Below, one piece after another: positions 22,773-32,378 of a stretch of DNA of 53,125 bases. The notes beneath the pieces are model-generated. The model made no database searches and was not told the DNA's origin. It saw only the letters and a list, made by a program, of their open reading frames with translations. The stretch's first letter is position 1. Every line of letters begins with the position of its first letter. A program made the position numbers and the translations under genes. The stretch comes from a virus. Location of the stretch: positions 1 through 53,125 of the IMG/VR virus record IMGVR_UViG_3300025703_000003; one strand, written 5' to 3'.

Positions 22773-24239
22773 TTAGGGAAATCCGGGTAGATAAACGAGG
22801 ACGGCGAACTGGCGGAGTCCATCGAAATACGCAGCGGCGAAGCGGGTCGCGCGCATTGTGATCAGGTTGGGATTCCCGCCCTCACCGCGATCGAGCGCCT
22901 GCGAGAGAAGTTTCGGGAAGACGGTCGGATTCTTTTGAAGACGAGTCGCCACGAGGTCGGTACCGTAAATCCACGACGTACCGGTCGCGGGCTCTTCGGT
23001 CGAAGGTCCAGTGCCGGGGTAGCCAACGCCGGGAACGATGATGTTGTCGAACTGGTCAAGCAGGAACGTTCCAACGCGACGTGAGTTCAAGAGGTTCGGC
23101 GCGGCTTCGGGTACGAGGTGAATCATGCCCTGACCACCAAAGCCGGTGTTCGAGAGGTACGACTGGATTATCCCTAGACCTTCGAGCATTGAGACCGCGA
23201 CGGCTTGGGTTCCCGAAGCGAAGGTGTCAGGGTTCCCGCTGAATCCAATGGCCGCGCCGCCGCCGTTTCCTTCGGTGATTGTGTCAGAGTTCCCGCTCGT
23301 GCCACGGATGACGTCAGTGAAGACGAGTTTGGTGGATGCAACGGTGACGTTGACGTACTTCGAGAATGGAAGGTGCGGGGACACTGTTGACTCAGCGGCA
23401 GATACAGCAGCGGCGAGTTCTCCGATGGTCGTGTAGACCCCCGGCGCGATCGTGAAGGTGTCGGGTGAGTTGACGTCGTAGCCACTGGTCAGAATGAACG
23501 TGTCATTGGTCGCAAGCGTGATTGTCAGCGGCAGCGTCGGGGCGGAATCTGCCGTTACGTGCGCGGGAGCCGAAGGCGTTGGCGAGACGTCCTGTGTCCT
23601 CGGTCCGGCCAAGTAGTTGTTCGGCCAGCCATTGGCTTGCGCAAGTTCACCGGTCCAGAACTCGTACTCAATCCTACCCGGCGCCGCAGAGTCGCTCTGT
23701 CGCTGCACACGTCCCAAATAGTCGATCTGCTCTTCACCGTTCAGGCTTGAGGCCGACATCTTGACGCCGACGTCCCACGGCTGTACTTCGACCTTGAGCA
23801 GATTCGGAGGTTGTGTGGGGTCGTCGACCGTCGTGACATCACCCGGCGCGCGGTTGATCGCGGCACTTCCATTTTCTGGAAGATACGCAAATCCCCGGAC
23901 CCACTTCTCGTTCTGGTCGAGGTCCAGTTCCTCACGAAGTTCAACGGGCAAAAGTCCGAGTTGCTTCGCGAGGTTCGCTTGGCTCATCGCAACCGCATCC
24001 AGAACGCCTTGATAGGCAACCTCGACGTTATCGGTCGCATACTGCTTGTCCTCTAGGGAGTCGGCTTTGGCGAACTGATCGTTGGCGTTCTTGAGTTGAA
24101 TCTTGGCCGCGACTACGTTGTCGTCGTTCTCGATGACGTCGTTACTCGGTGGCGAAATCGACGAGCCGAGCAGGGTGACCTGCGGCGGCTTCGGCGGTAT
24201 CGGTGGTACCGGGTAATACATCCCTGGTTCGTTCGGCAT
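22773..24239 (-). CDS. Capsid-region structural protein, 488 aa
   Basis: It follows the capsid gene by six bases. A proline-rich start (YYPVPPIPPKPP), a helical segment, then VEVQPWDVGVKMSAS and FWTGELAQANGWPNNYLAGP are followed by a Thr/Ser-rich beta domain (about 225-345) like those inserted in flagellar hook or virion proteins. The end carries GMIHLVPEAAPNLL and GNPNLITMRATRFAAAYFD. Similar proteins sit beside the capsid gene in some actinophages; I infer a minor capsid role. Confidence 0.65.
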   Translation of the reverse strand: MPNEPGMYYPVPPIPPKPPQVTLLGSSISPPSNDVIENDDNVVAAKIQLKNANDQFAKADSLEDKQYATDNVEVAYQGVLDAVAMSQANLAKQLGLLPVELREELDLDQNEKWVRGFAYLPENGSAAINRAPGDVTTVDDPTQPPNLLKVEVQPWDVGVKMSASSLNGEEQIDYLGRVQRQSDSAAPGRIEYEFWTGELAQANGWPNNYLAGPRTQDVSPTPSAPAHVTADSAPTLPLTITLATNDTFILTSGYDVNSPDTFTIAPGVYTTIGELAAAVSAAESTVSPHLPFSKYVNVTVASTKLVFTDVIRGTSGNSDTITEGNGGGAAIGFSGNPDTFASGTQAVAVSMLEGLGIIQSYLSNTGFGGQGMIHLVPEAAPNLLNSRRVGTFLLDQFDNIIVPGVGYPGTGPSTEEPATGTSWIYGTDLVATRLQKNPTVFPKLLSQALDRGEGGNPNLITMRATRFAAAYFDGLRQFAVLVYLPGFP

Positions 24240-24245
24240 GGCGCC

Positions 24246-25979
24246 TTAGGCAATCGCGACCGTAGCGGACGATCCACCACGGGGGTGCGTCGTCGAGACG
24301 ATCTGAAGGACACCACCGGAGAAGCTCCGGTTCGCAGCACCCTCGAAGGTTTCCACGAAGGTCTCGTAATCGTTGGTCGAGTCCAATGTGGCGTCTCGGA
24401 CAACTCCGAGGTCAAGGCGACCACCGTCGAGGAACTGGATCGAACCCTCGATGAAGAGGTTCCACATGACCTCGGTCGGGTAGGCCGGGACCGCAGACGA
24501 GGCCGTGAATGCACCGAAGTTCTGGGTGACGTACGTTCCCGCACCGGCGTTGGCCGTCAAACCGTCCAATGACCAGATGACCTTCACGTTGTAACCCGCG
24601 AACCAGTCGTCAATCATGGCATCGGTGATCGAGAAGACGTCGTACGGACCATCAGACGAGTGAGCAAGTTCCAAGACTCGGTCCTGCTTGATGATGTCAC
24701 GACCCCAGATGGGGAAGATGCACGTCAGGGTCTGGTCACGGTTGAGGCGGTTCGTGAAGCGGTAGTTGGCCGACGTCTGGATGATGGTCGTGAACAAGTC
24801 ACGAGAGGCACCCAACTGCGAAGCCGACGTGATCGTGTTCGTCGCGAAGCCCTGAATCGCCGTCCACAGCGCCAGGTCCGCCGCTCGCGCGGTGTAGGCC
24901 ATAGCGAGGTCGGTGTTGGAGGCAATCGTCTCGGGGTCGAACTGACCCATGAGGTTACCGAACTGCAGGCGTGTGACCATCGCGTTCACGTAGGTCGTGA
25001 CCGGGCTTTCGCAGGTGATGGTCTGAACGTTCTTGACGCTCGCACCGGGGTCGGCATCGGTCGCTTCGGTCCATTCGGTGAAAGAACCCGACAGCGCACC
25101 GATGGTGTTCGGCTGACGGTAGATAAGCCCACCGCGATTGACTTGGAATGCAGCCAAACCGTCTCGGATTGGTCGCTCCTGACTCGCCCAGACGTCGAGC
25201 GAGTAGTCGACGTTGGTCGGCAGGCACACGCCACCAGAAGCGGCGATTGCTGTCGGAGTGGTTATTGCGTCGAGCTTCTTGAAGTCCTCGGCCGTCGAGT
25301 TGCCCGAGAGTCGTCGAGACTCGGGGTACTGGTCGGCCCAGCGTGCGCGAGCGATCTTCATCTTTCCGTTCGCGGCGGTCGGGTCGAGTCCTTCAAGGGC
25401 ATAGGACATCTCTTCGGCGAGGTCGTAGCGACCTTCGTTGCCGGTGGCGAACTCGTCACCGTTCGAGTGACGCTCGAGTTGACCAACTGCGACCAGGGAC
25501 GTGCGTCCCTTCGCCTCGGTCCTCAACTCAGGGGAGAGTGTGGCTCCGCGCGAGACGCTCTTCATCTTCGCGGGGCTCGAACGCAGTGCGGAGGCGGTGA
25601 CGGCGACCTTCTCGCCTTCGGTAGCGCCTTCGGTCTCTTCGGCGACGACCTCAGTCGTCTCGTCGCCCTCTTCGGGCTCTTCGTCCTCGGGTCCACCGGT
25701 CGCGGCCTTGATGCGGGCGCGCGCGGCGTTGCGGGCTTCGGCGGCAGCGGCCTTCTCTGTCTCGAGGGAGGTCTTACGTGCCGTCACGGAATCGGCGATG
25801 TCCGCCAACTCGACGATGGTTTCCAGTGTGGCGACCGAGTCGTCGTTGTCGTCGATGTTCGAATCGACTTCGAGGATCTCGGCCTGAAGGGTCGCGAGTT
25901 CGTCGGACGTGAGTTCGTTGATGAGAGTCGCGCGTGCGGACTCATCCTTTTCGGCCCTGATGGTTGAAAGAAGGCTCAT
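24246..25979 (-). CDS. Major capsid protein
   Basis: A 577-residue protein with a long charged coiled-coil N-terminus (about 1-140, scaffold/delta-domain type), an acidic linker, and then an HK97-fold body that ends FLDGGRLDLGVVRDATLDS and ETFEGAANRSFSGGVLQI. The end motif is characteristic of large actinophage capsid proteins. It directly follows the maturation protease, which would remove the N-terminal domain. Confidence 0.9.
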   Translation of the reverse strand: MSLLSTIRAEKDESARATLINELTSDELATLQAEILEVDSNIDDNDDSVATLETIVELADIADSVTARKTSLETEKAAAAEARNAARARIKAATGGPEDEEPEEGDETTEVVAEETEGATEGEKVAVTASALRSSPAKMKSVSRGATLSPELRTEAKGRTSLVAVGQLERHSNGDEFATGNEGRYDLAEEMSYALEGLDPTAANGKMKIARARWADQYPESRRLSGNSTAEDFKKLDAITTPTAIAASGGVCLPTNVDYSLDVWASQERPIRDGLAAFQVNRGGLIYRQPNTIGALSGSFTEWTEATDADPGASVKNVQTITCESPVTTYVNAMVTRLQFGNLMGQFDPETIASNTDLAMAYTARAADLALWTAIQGFATNTITSASQLGASRDLFTTIIQTSANYRFTNRLNRDQTLTCIFPIWGRDIIKQDRVLELAHSSDGPYDVFSITDAMIDDWFAGYNVKVIWSLDGLTANAGAGTYVTQNFGAFTASSAVPAYPTEVMWNLFIEGSIQFLDGGRLDLGVVRDATLDSTNDYETFVETFEGAANRSFSGGVLQIVSTTHPRGGSSATVAIA

Positions 25980-26136
25980 AGTAAATCCGGCTCCTGTAAG
26001 TCGTGCGACACATTGTTGTGTCTAGGAACTGGATTTACCAGCAGGGCTTCGTCTTCGAATTCATCGAGATTTTGCCTTCAGTGAGATTTATAGTACACAC
26101 CGCAAAGCGTAAGACAGAGCATTTCCGAAAAGTTTT
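25980..26136 (-). promoter_or_regulatory. Leader of the capsid gene
   Basis: This 157-base gap holds an inverted repeat GACACA-ttgt-TGTGTC at 26007-26022 and, further upstream on the minus strand, ACTATAAATC as a possible -10 element around 26083-26092. A convincing -35 is not seen. The run of six T at 26133-26138 is too short and stem-less to call a terminator. A separate capsid promoter is plausible but unproven. Confidence 0.4.
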
Positions 26137-28386
26137 TTACGCCACGCCCGAAAGAGACTTGATTCGTTCGCGCGCATCCTTCGCCGCGTCTTTGCGCAAC
26201 TTCGCGAGTCGTGCGTTCGCGTCGCTCTTGACGAGTCGGATCATCGGGCCACGAGCGAGCTTTGCCAGCGTTGCCCCGTCCTCTTCGGTGAGGTCTGAGA
26301 CTTCGGGGTGACCGAGTACGAACATCTGCCACGACCCTGCGGCGGTAAGGGACCTAACGGCACCGTGAGCGGTGATCGCCATTGGGAAACCCGGCTGATT
26401 GACAGCAAGCGCAGCAACCAATTCGAGGTTCCCGCCAATCTCGCGCCAGTCGCCTGAGAGGGCAGAGGCGCGGAGCATCCTGACTTGGGCTTCGGTGGCG
26501 TCGGGTCGTAAAGCGCCGTGATACCAGATGCCGAACTCGTCTTCACCGATTACGACGTCAGCGGCTTGGAAGGCCGTGTTGTCGTAGTGCGCCATTGAGG
26601 CATTGGCATTCAAGTGAAGATCCGCGTGACCCGTGTTCGCAGTTAAAACTCCGACTCGAACGGACTCACCTTCGGCTGTGATGACGTGCTGACCGCGCTT
26701 GAAGTGCGCGTAGTCCACGGCGGAGTGCGGAGCAGTCACACACTTCCCACGTTGCCCGATGTGACACACACCCCACGGTGCGAGATAGCCGAAGACTTCA
26801 CCTTCTTCGGTGACAGTCGGAGGACAGGCGTGACCGGAGATCATCTTGCCCTTGTCGCCTTGGGCGATGAAGGGCATCATGCGACCATCGTCAATCGCGA
26901 ACTTCGGGTCTTCGAACCACGCCTTGGGCGGTTTGTTCGGTCCACCAGAAGCAAGCATGACGTCAAGTCCCTGGTCACAGGGCACGCAGTCTGACGAGGC
27001 GATCCAGTGCACGATCTGACCACCAGCGGCGAGAGCGGGCGGCATTTGCGGTACGTCGGATTCAGGCGAGGTCACGGGGATGGCTTGGGTCTCTCCGCCA
27101 TCACCTAAGACGATGTACGCGCCTTCGAAGGCGGGACCGAACGGGAGGATTGTGACTGCGGCCAAAGTTCCTTTGGTCAGCGTCTCGGTCATGTCCATCG
27201 GCCAGCCCATTTCGTCGACCTCACCAACGGTGACTTCGGACTCATCGACCGTGACATCTCCCGAAACCGGAAGCCGCCCCATCTGCTCCAAGAGGTCCGC
27301 GAAGTACATCCCGTCATCGTTGGCGAGGAAATACCCCTTGCCGATGATGATGTTCGTACTGCCTTCGCCGGGCCCGCGTTCGAAGGAATCGATTCGACCA
27401 CACAACACGGCCGGATCGTTCGGGTCGAAGCCCATCGGGTCATGTGTGGAGGTCGCCATGCCCATCAAGGCGTAGGGCGCTGGACCCCATGAGAGGGCAT
27501 CCAAAGCGATGTCTCGTCCGTCGCCGGTCGGCTGACCTTCGATTATCGCCACGGGGATCGTGAAGGCCGGGCCCATGTTCATGCCACCAGCGGAAGCCGG
27601 CGGCAGGTTGAGTTCGTCATCTACCACAACAGCATCCGGCGCTGAGTCGTCACCCGGCACCGAATCGCTGACGGCATCGGCGAATGCCTCCCCACGCGAA
27701 GTCATGTCGCCTTCACCGTCTCCGCCCTGGTTGTCAGGTCCGCCCCCAGTGCTGGTCCCGTCCTCAGTATTAGACGCGAACGTCAACTCTTGGCACTCAC
27801 ACTCAGGCGCAGTGCAAGCCCCGGTGTTCTCGCCCGTGTCGGTGTCGTTGTGCACGCTTCCAAGGTGACCACAGCCGTCCGTCGCGCAGATGGCGTCGGG
27901 GTCGACGTTGCCCATCTCGTCTACGGGGTTCACAACAGGCGTCGTCGTGTCCTCGGGCGCGAGAGCGAGCTTTGAGTTCTTCGAAGGCGTCTCATTCTGT
28001 TCGGTCGGCGGCACGACGGCGTCAGTCTTGGTATCAGCGTCACCCTTGGCGTCGGCGTCCTGGGCGCTCTTTAGGGTCGCGAGGTCCGTCTCAAGAGCCG
28101 TAATCGCGTCGTCGACCTTGGCGTCGTTGGGGTCGGTGTTGTCGTCGGGGTCTTTGGCCTGCGTTGCCTTGACGTCAGCCAACGCCGCTTCAAGCGCGGT
28201 GATCTTGGTGTTGAGTTCGGTGTCGACCTCATCGGAGGTCGGCGCGGTCGCGTCAACTGGCGCAGTATCAGTCGTGGGCTTCGCCGGCGCGGTGTCAGCC
28301 GGTGCTACAGGCGCAGCGAACTTCATTGAAGCGAACGACGAAATGATTTCACCACGGGATTTAGGTTCCGACAATTTACGCGACAT
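26137..28386 (-). CDS. Capsid maturation protease
   Basis: A 749-residue actinophage-type protease. The first 270 or so residues are acidic and disordered, with a short cysteine cluster (CATDGCGH...CTAPECEC, about 140-175). The folded part contains GRDIALDALSWGPAPYALMG, HDPMGFDPNDPAVLCGRIDS and YFADLLEQMGRLPVSGDV, then GVCHIGQRGKCVTAP, GHADLHLNANASMAHYD and LSGDWREIGGNLELVAALA. The ATG at 28386 follows AAGGAGTCC. It lies just before the capsid gene, which it should process. Confidence 0.88.
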   Translation of the reverse strand: MSRKLSEPKSRGEIISSFASMKFAAPVAPADTAPAKPTTDTAPVDATAPTSDEVDTELNTKITALEAALADVKATQAKDPDDNTDPNDAKVDDAITALETDLATLKSAQDADAKGDADTKTDAVVPPTEQNETPSKNSKLALAPEDTTTPVVNPVDEMGNVDPDAICATDGCGHLGSVHNDTDTGENTGACTAPECECQELTFASNTEDGTSTGGGPDNQGGDGEGDMTSRGEAFADAVSDSVPGDDSAPDAVVVDDELNLPPASAGGMNMGPAFTIPVAIIEGQPTGDGRDIALDALSWGPAPYALMGMATSTHDPMGFDPNDPAVLCGRIDSFERGPGEGSTNIIIGKGYFLANDDGMYFADLLEQMGRLPVSGDVTVDESEVTVGEVDEMGWPMDMTETLTKGTLAAVTILPFGPAFEGAYIVLGDGGETQAIPVTSPESDVPQMPPALAAGGQIVHWIASSDCVPCDQGLDVMLASGGPNKPPKAWFEDPKFAIDDGRMMPFIAQGDKGKMISGHACPPTVTEEGEVFGYLAPWGVCHIGQRGKCVTAPHSAVDYAHFKRGQHVITAEGESVRVGVLTANTGHADLHLNANASMAHYDNTAFQAADVVIGEDEFGIWYHGALRPDATEAQVRMLRASALSGDWREIGGNLELVAALAVNQPGFPMAITAHGAVRSLTAAGSWQMFVLGHPEVSDLTEEDGATLAKLARGPMIRLVKSDANARLAKLRKDAAKDARERIKSLSGVA

Positions 28387-28449
28387 TGGACTCCTTGAGC
28401 ACTTGCTCGGAATGTTACAGCGCGCGAGTCGTGAAATGTCGGAACTAGT

Positions 28450-28460
28450 TTTGTCACACA
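28450..28460. promoter_or_regulatory. TTTGTCACACA motif, copy 2
   Basis: An exact copy of the 11-mer, 63 bases upstream of the protease start. On the minus strand it reads TGTGTGACAAA, the same orientation as the copy that touches the start codon of the gene at 43722-44282. It lies between the palindrome at 28477-28495 and the gene. Confidence 0.55.
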
Positions 28461-28476
28461 AAAACGAATGATGGAT

Positions 28477-28495
28477 ATACAGTTAGCAACTGTAT
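28477..28495 (-). promoter_or_regulatory. Perfect palindrome upstream of the protease gene
   Basis: ATACAGTT-agc-AACTGTAT is an inverted repeat with perfect eight-base arms, lying eight bases after the stop of the small zinc gene at 28503. It has no T-run, so it is more likely an operator or processing hairpin than a terminator. It occurs once in the window. Confidence 0.5.
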
Positions 28496-28502
28496 CGAAG
28501 GC

Positions 28503-28652
28503 TTAATGATTTCTATGACAGCCAAGGATGTGGTGCGCGTCACGATCGACCACCGCGCTGGCGACCGAGTAGTGAGGCAGCCCCTCTGCCTTGCAGACGC
28601 GGCATCGGAACCACACATGGCCCAGGCGATCACGGCGTATCTCAAATCGCAT
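28503..28652 (-). CDS. Small zinc-finger-like protein, 49 aa
   Basis: It starts MRFEIRRDRLGHVWFRCRVC at 28652, on an ATG that shares a base with the upstream TGA. CRVC (17-20) together with H and C residues in HHILGCHRNH could bind one zinc ion. It is the last gene of the small cluster driven by site C at 29665-29682. The function is unknown. Confidence 0.7.
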   Translation of the reverse strand: MRFEIRRDRLGHVWFRCRVCKAEGLPHYSVASAVVDRDAHHILGCHRNH

Positions 28653-28798
28653 CAGTGGTTCCTCCATAGTCGGCGACGCTGTAAGACCGTCACCGGTACG
28701 CGTGAACGATCGACGAGTTTCTCGGCGAGTGCGGGCGTCATCTTGGCGTGACCCACGTAGTCGAGGAAGATCGCGACGGTCTGGTGTTCTCTAGCCAT
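28652..28798 (-). CDS. Hypothetical protein, 48 aa
   Basis: It starts MAREHQTVAIFLDYVGHAK at 28798, where the ATG shares its A with the TGA of the transglycosylase gene. It continues MTPALAEKLVDRSRVPVTVL and ends with a basic stretch. Not recognised. The one-base overlaps on both sides indicate coupled translation. Confidence 0.7.
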   Translation of the reverse strand: MAREHQTVAIFLDYVGHAKMTPALAEKLVDRSRVPVTVLQRRRLWRNH

Positions 28799-29211
28799 CA
28801 GAAGCACCCGTCGCCTTTCCACGGTCCGAAGCCGTTGAGCCCATCGTCATGATCTGCCCAGCGGATATTCATAGCAGCGATTGCTTGCTGTCGCGGTGTG
28901 GCCTGCCATACGTGCAGAGTCTTGACCCCAAAATGAGCGTGAAAGGTGGGGTCCTGTATTTGGAAGATGCCAGAGTTCGGCCCCATTGCCGGAGTGCGAT
29001 TGTCACCGAGATTCGGGTGCGTCCACGTCGAACGCGATTCGGCTCGGATAACACACGTCCACGTTGCCCACTCAGCCCGGTCATTACGCAGGAGCGGTTC
29101 GTACCACGGGATTCGATGAACCCTGGGGGTGGCGGCAGACGCCGTGACAGCGCCAAACGCCAGCGATGAAGCGACAATAAGGACGATCAAGATTCGGTTG
29201 ATTCGATTCAT
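28798..29211 (-). CDS. Secreted transglycosylase-like protein
   Basis: A 137-residue protein with a clear signal peptide (MNRINRILIVLIVASSLAFG, cleavage probably after ASA around residue 26). The rest has a lysozyme-like core: WTCVIRAESRSTW with likely catalytic Glu 58, NSGIFQIQDPTFHAHFG, and NIRWADHDDGLNGFGPW. This resembles the transglycosylase or Rpf-like fold found in Actinobacteria. AAAGG lies upstream of the ATG. It could cleave peptidoglycan from outside the membrane. Confidence 0.75.
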   Translation of the reverse strand: MNRINRILIVLIVASSLAFGAVTASAATPRVHRIPWYEPLLRNDRAEWATWTCVIRAESRSTWTHPNLGDNRTPAMGPNSGIFQIQDPTFHAHFGVKTLHVWQATPRQQAIAAMNIRWADHDDGLNGFGPWKGDGCF

Positions 29212-29257
29212 GTGAGACCTTTGAACGAGGGCTAGGCACTTTCGTTAAGCGTGTTGG

Positions 29258-29650
29258 TCACTTAGCCTCACCCCCGATCGTGCCATGCTTGCCCTTCTCA
29301 CCAGGCTTGAGCGCGAAGAATGAACCCGTCTGACGATATTCGCGGTCTATCCGTGCTATGTCCTTGCGAAAGTTTCGTGAAGATTCGGATTCATCGTCTA
29401 GAACTCTCGACCCGAGGTATCCGTCGCTCATCCCAGTAGCGCCGAAAGGCAGGTCCACATCGCCACAGTTGCAAGGGACACTGGTGACTTCCTCGTCAAT
29501 CACGCTTGCTGCCAGGAGCATGTCGAACACGTCAGACTGCCAATTCTCGCGTTGTCGCGTCTGTCGTTCATCGATAACTCGGAATCCTCGCAACGGATAC
29601 CTCGGGTCGAGCGGCTCAGGCGCTAACCGGTGATTGCGACGTAGTTTCAT
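29258..29650 (-). CDS. Hypothetical protein, 130 aa
   Basis: It starts MKLRRNHRLAPEPLDPRYPL at 29650 after GGAGGG and 14 bases from palindromic site C. The central part has DMLLAASVIDEEVTSVPCNCGD; the end is basic and Gly-rich. Not recognised. It is the first gene of the transglycosylase cluster. Confidence 0.75.
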   Translation of the reverse strand: MKLRRNHRLAPEPLDPRYPLRGFRVIDERQTRQRENWQSDVFDMLLAASVIDEEVTSVPCNCGDVDLPFGATGMSDGYLGSRVLDDESESSRNFRKDIARIDREYRQTGSFFALKPGEKGKHGTIGGEAK

Positions 29651-29664
29651 TTACCCTCCAAGTT

Positions 29665-29682
29665 TGTATGAGCAATCATACA
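29665..29682 (-). promoter_or_regulatory. Palindromic promoter/operator, site C
   Basis: TGTATGA-gcaa-TCATACA matches the consensus TGTATGANNNATCATACA on the plus strand. On the minus strand TATGAT is again a -10-like box. It lies 11 bases downstream of the portal stop, so it restarts transcription between the portal and the transglycosylase cluster. No clear -35 is seen. Confidence 0.7.
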
Positions 29683-29693
29683 CAGAGACGAGA

Positions 29694-32378
29694 CTACTCG
29701 CTGGTATCCGCTGAATTTGCAGGGCCTACCCAGTTCGCCTGTTCATCGCAAATGCAGCCAAAATGGTCTCCGGCCAGGTAAAATGCTACCGGTGGCCAGT
29801 CATTTGGGTTGGCTAAAACGGGGTCTGTGAATGAATCGAACTCGACTCCATCGAGCGCTTCGTGAGGTTCAAAGGGCTTAGTCGAAGGTCCGTGGATCCA
29901 GGTAAACGACGAGGTTGAACAGCCTGCGCTCGTCAAGAGATTCGAGATTGTGGCACCTGACGCCACGCCACCAACACCGATTGTGTTCGGCAATGCTGGC
30001 ACCGTAGCTCCAGTATCGAGAACAACGTTCAGGAAGTCTTCCTTAGTCGCACCGCCCGCAACTCCCACCGCGCAACGAATCACGCCAGTTGGAACCAGTG
30101 TGTCAGGGTTCAACGCCTCGAGCGCCGCGTCGTCGGTCATGTTCGGGTCAGGGTTGTAGGCGAGGTGTTGTGCTATCTCGTCCATTGAATCCTTCAAGAC
30201 TCGCCAGCCCTTGTCGACGCCTTCGCTCATTGCGATGACTGCCGATGCAGACGACCCGAGTTCGTCGTCACCGCTGAGTTGTCGTGCGGCGGCTATGGCT
30301 TGGCGTTGGGCAAGTCCCGTCCATGACTTGAACTGCTCTTCGAGTGACGTCCAGTCGTTGGTGACGTAACTGGCGGCAACGATTGGGTCGATGTCGCCAG
30401 AGAGCCTGAGTGCAACGAATTCGTTTCGAGTCCTCGCGATCTTGGTCTTGAGTTCCTTATCCCGTGAGACGCTTTGGCGTACGCGGTGTGAAGCCTTTTC
30501 GAGTTGACGGCGCATCTCGGCGTTCGCGGCGACTTGGAGTTTCATGCGCAGGTCTGAGTCGATCTGGGTCAACTTGCGAGAAAGTCGAAGTTCCTTGTCG
30601 GTCGGTCCGACCTTCGCTGCTGCCGTCAACTGCAACATTGGCTGAGAGAAAACGTCGATTCCACGTCGAGCGAGTTCCATCTTGAGCACGCGAACCATCA
30701 TCTCTCGGTCGGCGTCGTCGTAGTAACCACTGGCGAGGATGCTGCCGTTCTCGTTGCTCGGCAGTGGGTTGGTGACTGTGCCGGTCGTGGGCTCGGGAAC
30801 GGTCGTCGCCGGCGTCGTGATGGGCGTTGAACCAATCGCTGCTGGCGTGGTTTGAGCAGGAACGTCGAGACCGCCGGGGTCGGTCGCAGTCTCTGCCTTG
30901 AGTCCGGGGATGATGCCGGGCCCGGGGATGGCGGGGAAAGCCAGTTCGGGGTCCAACTTGTGCAGCAGGGCGATGAGTGCGTTGACCGGCCACGTACGGG
31001 TGTCGCTGATGAGACGCACTTCGATCTCTTCGCCGCTCGGAGCATCAGAGTCCTTGAAGCCGAGGTACTTGCGAAGCGCGGCGGCAGAGATGACTCGCGC
31101 GTTGTAGGCGGTGATCGCAGAGGCTGAGAGGTCTGGGGGAGTTACTAACTCAGTCGGGTCGTACCAGAAGACCAGACGTGAAATCCATGCATCGACGACT
31201 GACTTATCGAGTCCACACGTAGCGAAGTACGGACGAAGGAACGCACCGGTCAGGGCTTCGACGAGCTTGATGACGTGTATCTCAACGTGATAACGAAAGG
31301 TGTTTGAATCTATTTGAAAGATTCCCCAATGGTTGATGTCGGCGAGATTGAAAATCTCCTTCGGAAGGTCCAAGCCCGTAGCGACAACACCGACGAGTTC
31401 GTCACGAATCTTTCCGGCCTGCTCGTCGAAGACCGACGCGAATTCAATCCACTTGATCTTGCTGATCTGATCGCCGGGGGCTTGGACGACTAACGGAACA
31501 ACGCCCGAAGCATCGCCCTCGTTGCGAATAGGCGTCATCATGGCCGTGGTCAATGTCGAAAGGAACTCGTCGGAGTCGATATTCCCGTTGTCGTCATTGA
31601 GATTCGGGACGGACATCTCAGAGGGCAGGAACAGGATTCCCCTGCCCGCAAGACGTGAGCGACCCGTCGCGCGAATCAATCGGCGCATGATTTGCAGGTC
31701 TTCGCAGGTATTGATCAGTGCCCGCATCGGCGACTGAGCGAGAAGTCTGAACTGGGGGTGCGGCTGCCACATCCTCTCTACGAGAGCGTCTTCGGGCAAG
31801 TCAATCAATCCAAGAACACCCGTGTTGGTCATCGGCCCTTCGCGCAGTTTCACGTAGTCGTCGTAAATTACTATTTCGGAGACTGAACGAATTGAGTAGA
31901 CGTTCTGCAAGGTCTCGGGGTCCGTCAGTCCTAGAAGGAACGCTTCTCCGGTAACGGAGAAGTTCAGCGAGAGTTGCTCCAAGATGTTTGATATTGCCAG
32001 ACGTCCGTTACCAAGGTCCGTCATGGCGTTCGTGCAGGCTGCAATGACCTCGGGCGGCGTTTCGAGCAACGGGTCAGTGATGTCGAGCGGCTTGTCAGTC
32101 TCCCCAATCAATGGATACGCGGCCGGAAACAGCCGCATCCTTGATGCGCAGTGCGCGAGGAATCCGTGACCGTAGGACAACTCGGGCAGAGAATTGTGCA
32201 TGCTCCATGCCTGCAACTGCCAGTTCTGACGAAGCATCCTCTGTCGTTGAGCCTCGACCTTGTTGCCGACCTCAATCTCACTCGATGCCGCAGTAAGCGC
32301 GCGGAACGGTCGGTTCTTCTTCTTGTTCTCAGTGGCGCGCTGGTGTCGGTCTTCCCACTTCGTTGTCTTGGTCGCCAT
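29694..32378 (-). CDS. Portal protein fused to a MuF-like domain
   Basis: An 894-residue protein. Residues 1-490 have the portal pattern of actinophages (LSYGHGFLAHCASRMRLFP, LSLNFSVTGEAFLLGL, SVFDEQAGKIRDELVGV, NLADINHWGIFQID). A Pro/Thr-rich linker follows near 500-560, then a helical region. The last 130 residues (FEPHEALDGVEFDSFTD, AFYLAGDHFGCICDEQ) match the C-terminus of MuF head morphogenesis proteins. The ATG shares a base with the stop of the gene upstream. Confidence 0.85.
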   Translation of the reverse strand: MATKTTKWEDRHQRATENKKKNRPFRALTAASSEIEVGNKVEAQRQRMLRQNWQLQAWSMHNSLPELSYGHGFLAHCASRMRLFPAAYPLIGETDKPLDITDPLLETPPEVIAACTNAMTDLGNGRLAISNILEQLSLNFSVTGEAFLLGLTDPETLQNVYSIRSVSEIVIYDDYVKLREGPMTNTGVLGLIDLPEDALVERMWQPHPQFRLLAQSPMRALINTCEDLQIMRRLIRATGRSRLAGRGILFLPSEMSVPNLNDDNGNIDSDEFLSTLTTAMMTPIRNEGDASGVVPLVVQAPGDQISKIKWIEFASVFDEQAGKIRDELVGVVATGLDLPKEIFNLADINHWGIFQIDSNTFRYHVEIHVIKLVEALTGAFLRPYFATCGLDKSVVDAWISRLVFWYDPTELVTPPDLSASAITAYNARVISAAALRKYLGFKDSDAPSGEEIEVRLISDTRTWPVNALIALLHKLDPELAFPAIPGPGIIPGLKAETATDPGGLDVPAQTTPAAIGSTPITTPATTVPEPTTGTVTNPLPSNENGSILASGYYDDADREMMVRVLKMELARRGIDVFSQPMLQLTAAAKVGPTDKELRLSRKLTQIDSDLRMKLQVAANAEMRRQLEKASHRVRQSVSRDKELKTKIARTRNEFVALRLSGDIDPIVAASYVTNDWTSLEEQFKSWTGLAQRQAIAAARQLSGDDELGSSASAVIAMSEGVDKGWRVLKDSMDEIAQHLAYNPDPNMTDDAALEALNPDTLVPTGVIRCAVGVAGGATKEDFLNVVLDTGATVPALPNTIGVGGVASGATISNLLTSAGCSTSSFTWIHGPSTKPFEPHEALDGVEFDSFTDPVLANPNDWPPVAFYLAGDHFGCICDEQANWVGPANSADTSE

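Noticed and set aside
24660-25967. Long plus-strand open frame (435 codons) opposite the capsid gene
   Set aside because: It mirrors the capsid codons in a GC-rich genome, has an Arg/Val-rich shadow composition and no family features.
28506-28751. Plus-strand open frame of 81 codons
   Set aside because: It is antisense to two coupled minus-strand genes (28503-28652, 28652-28798) and has no start signals.
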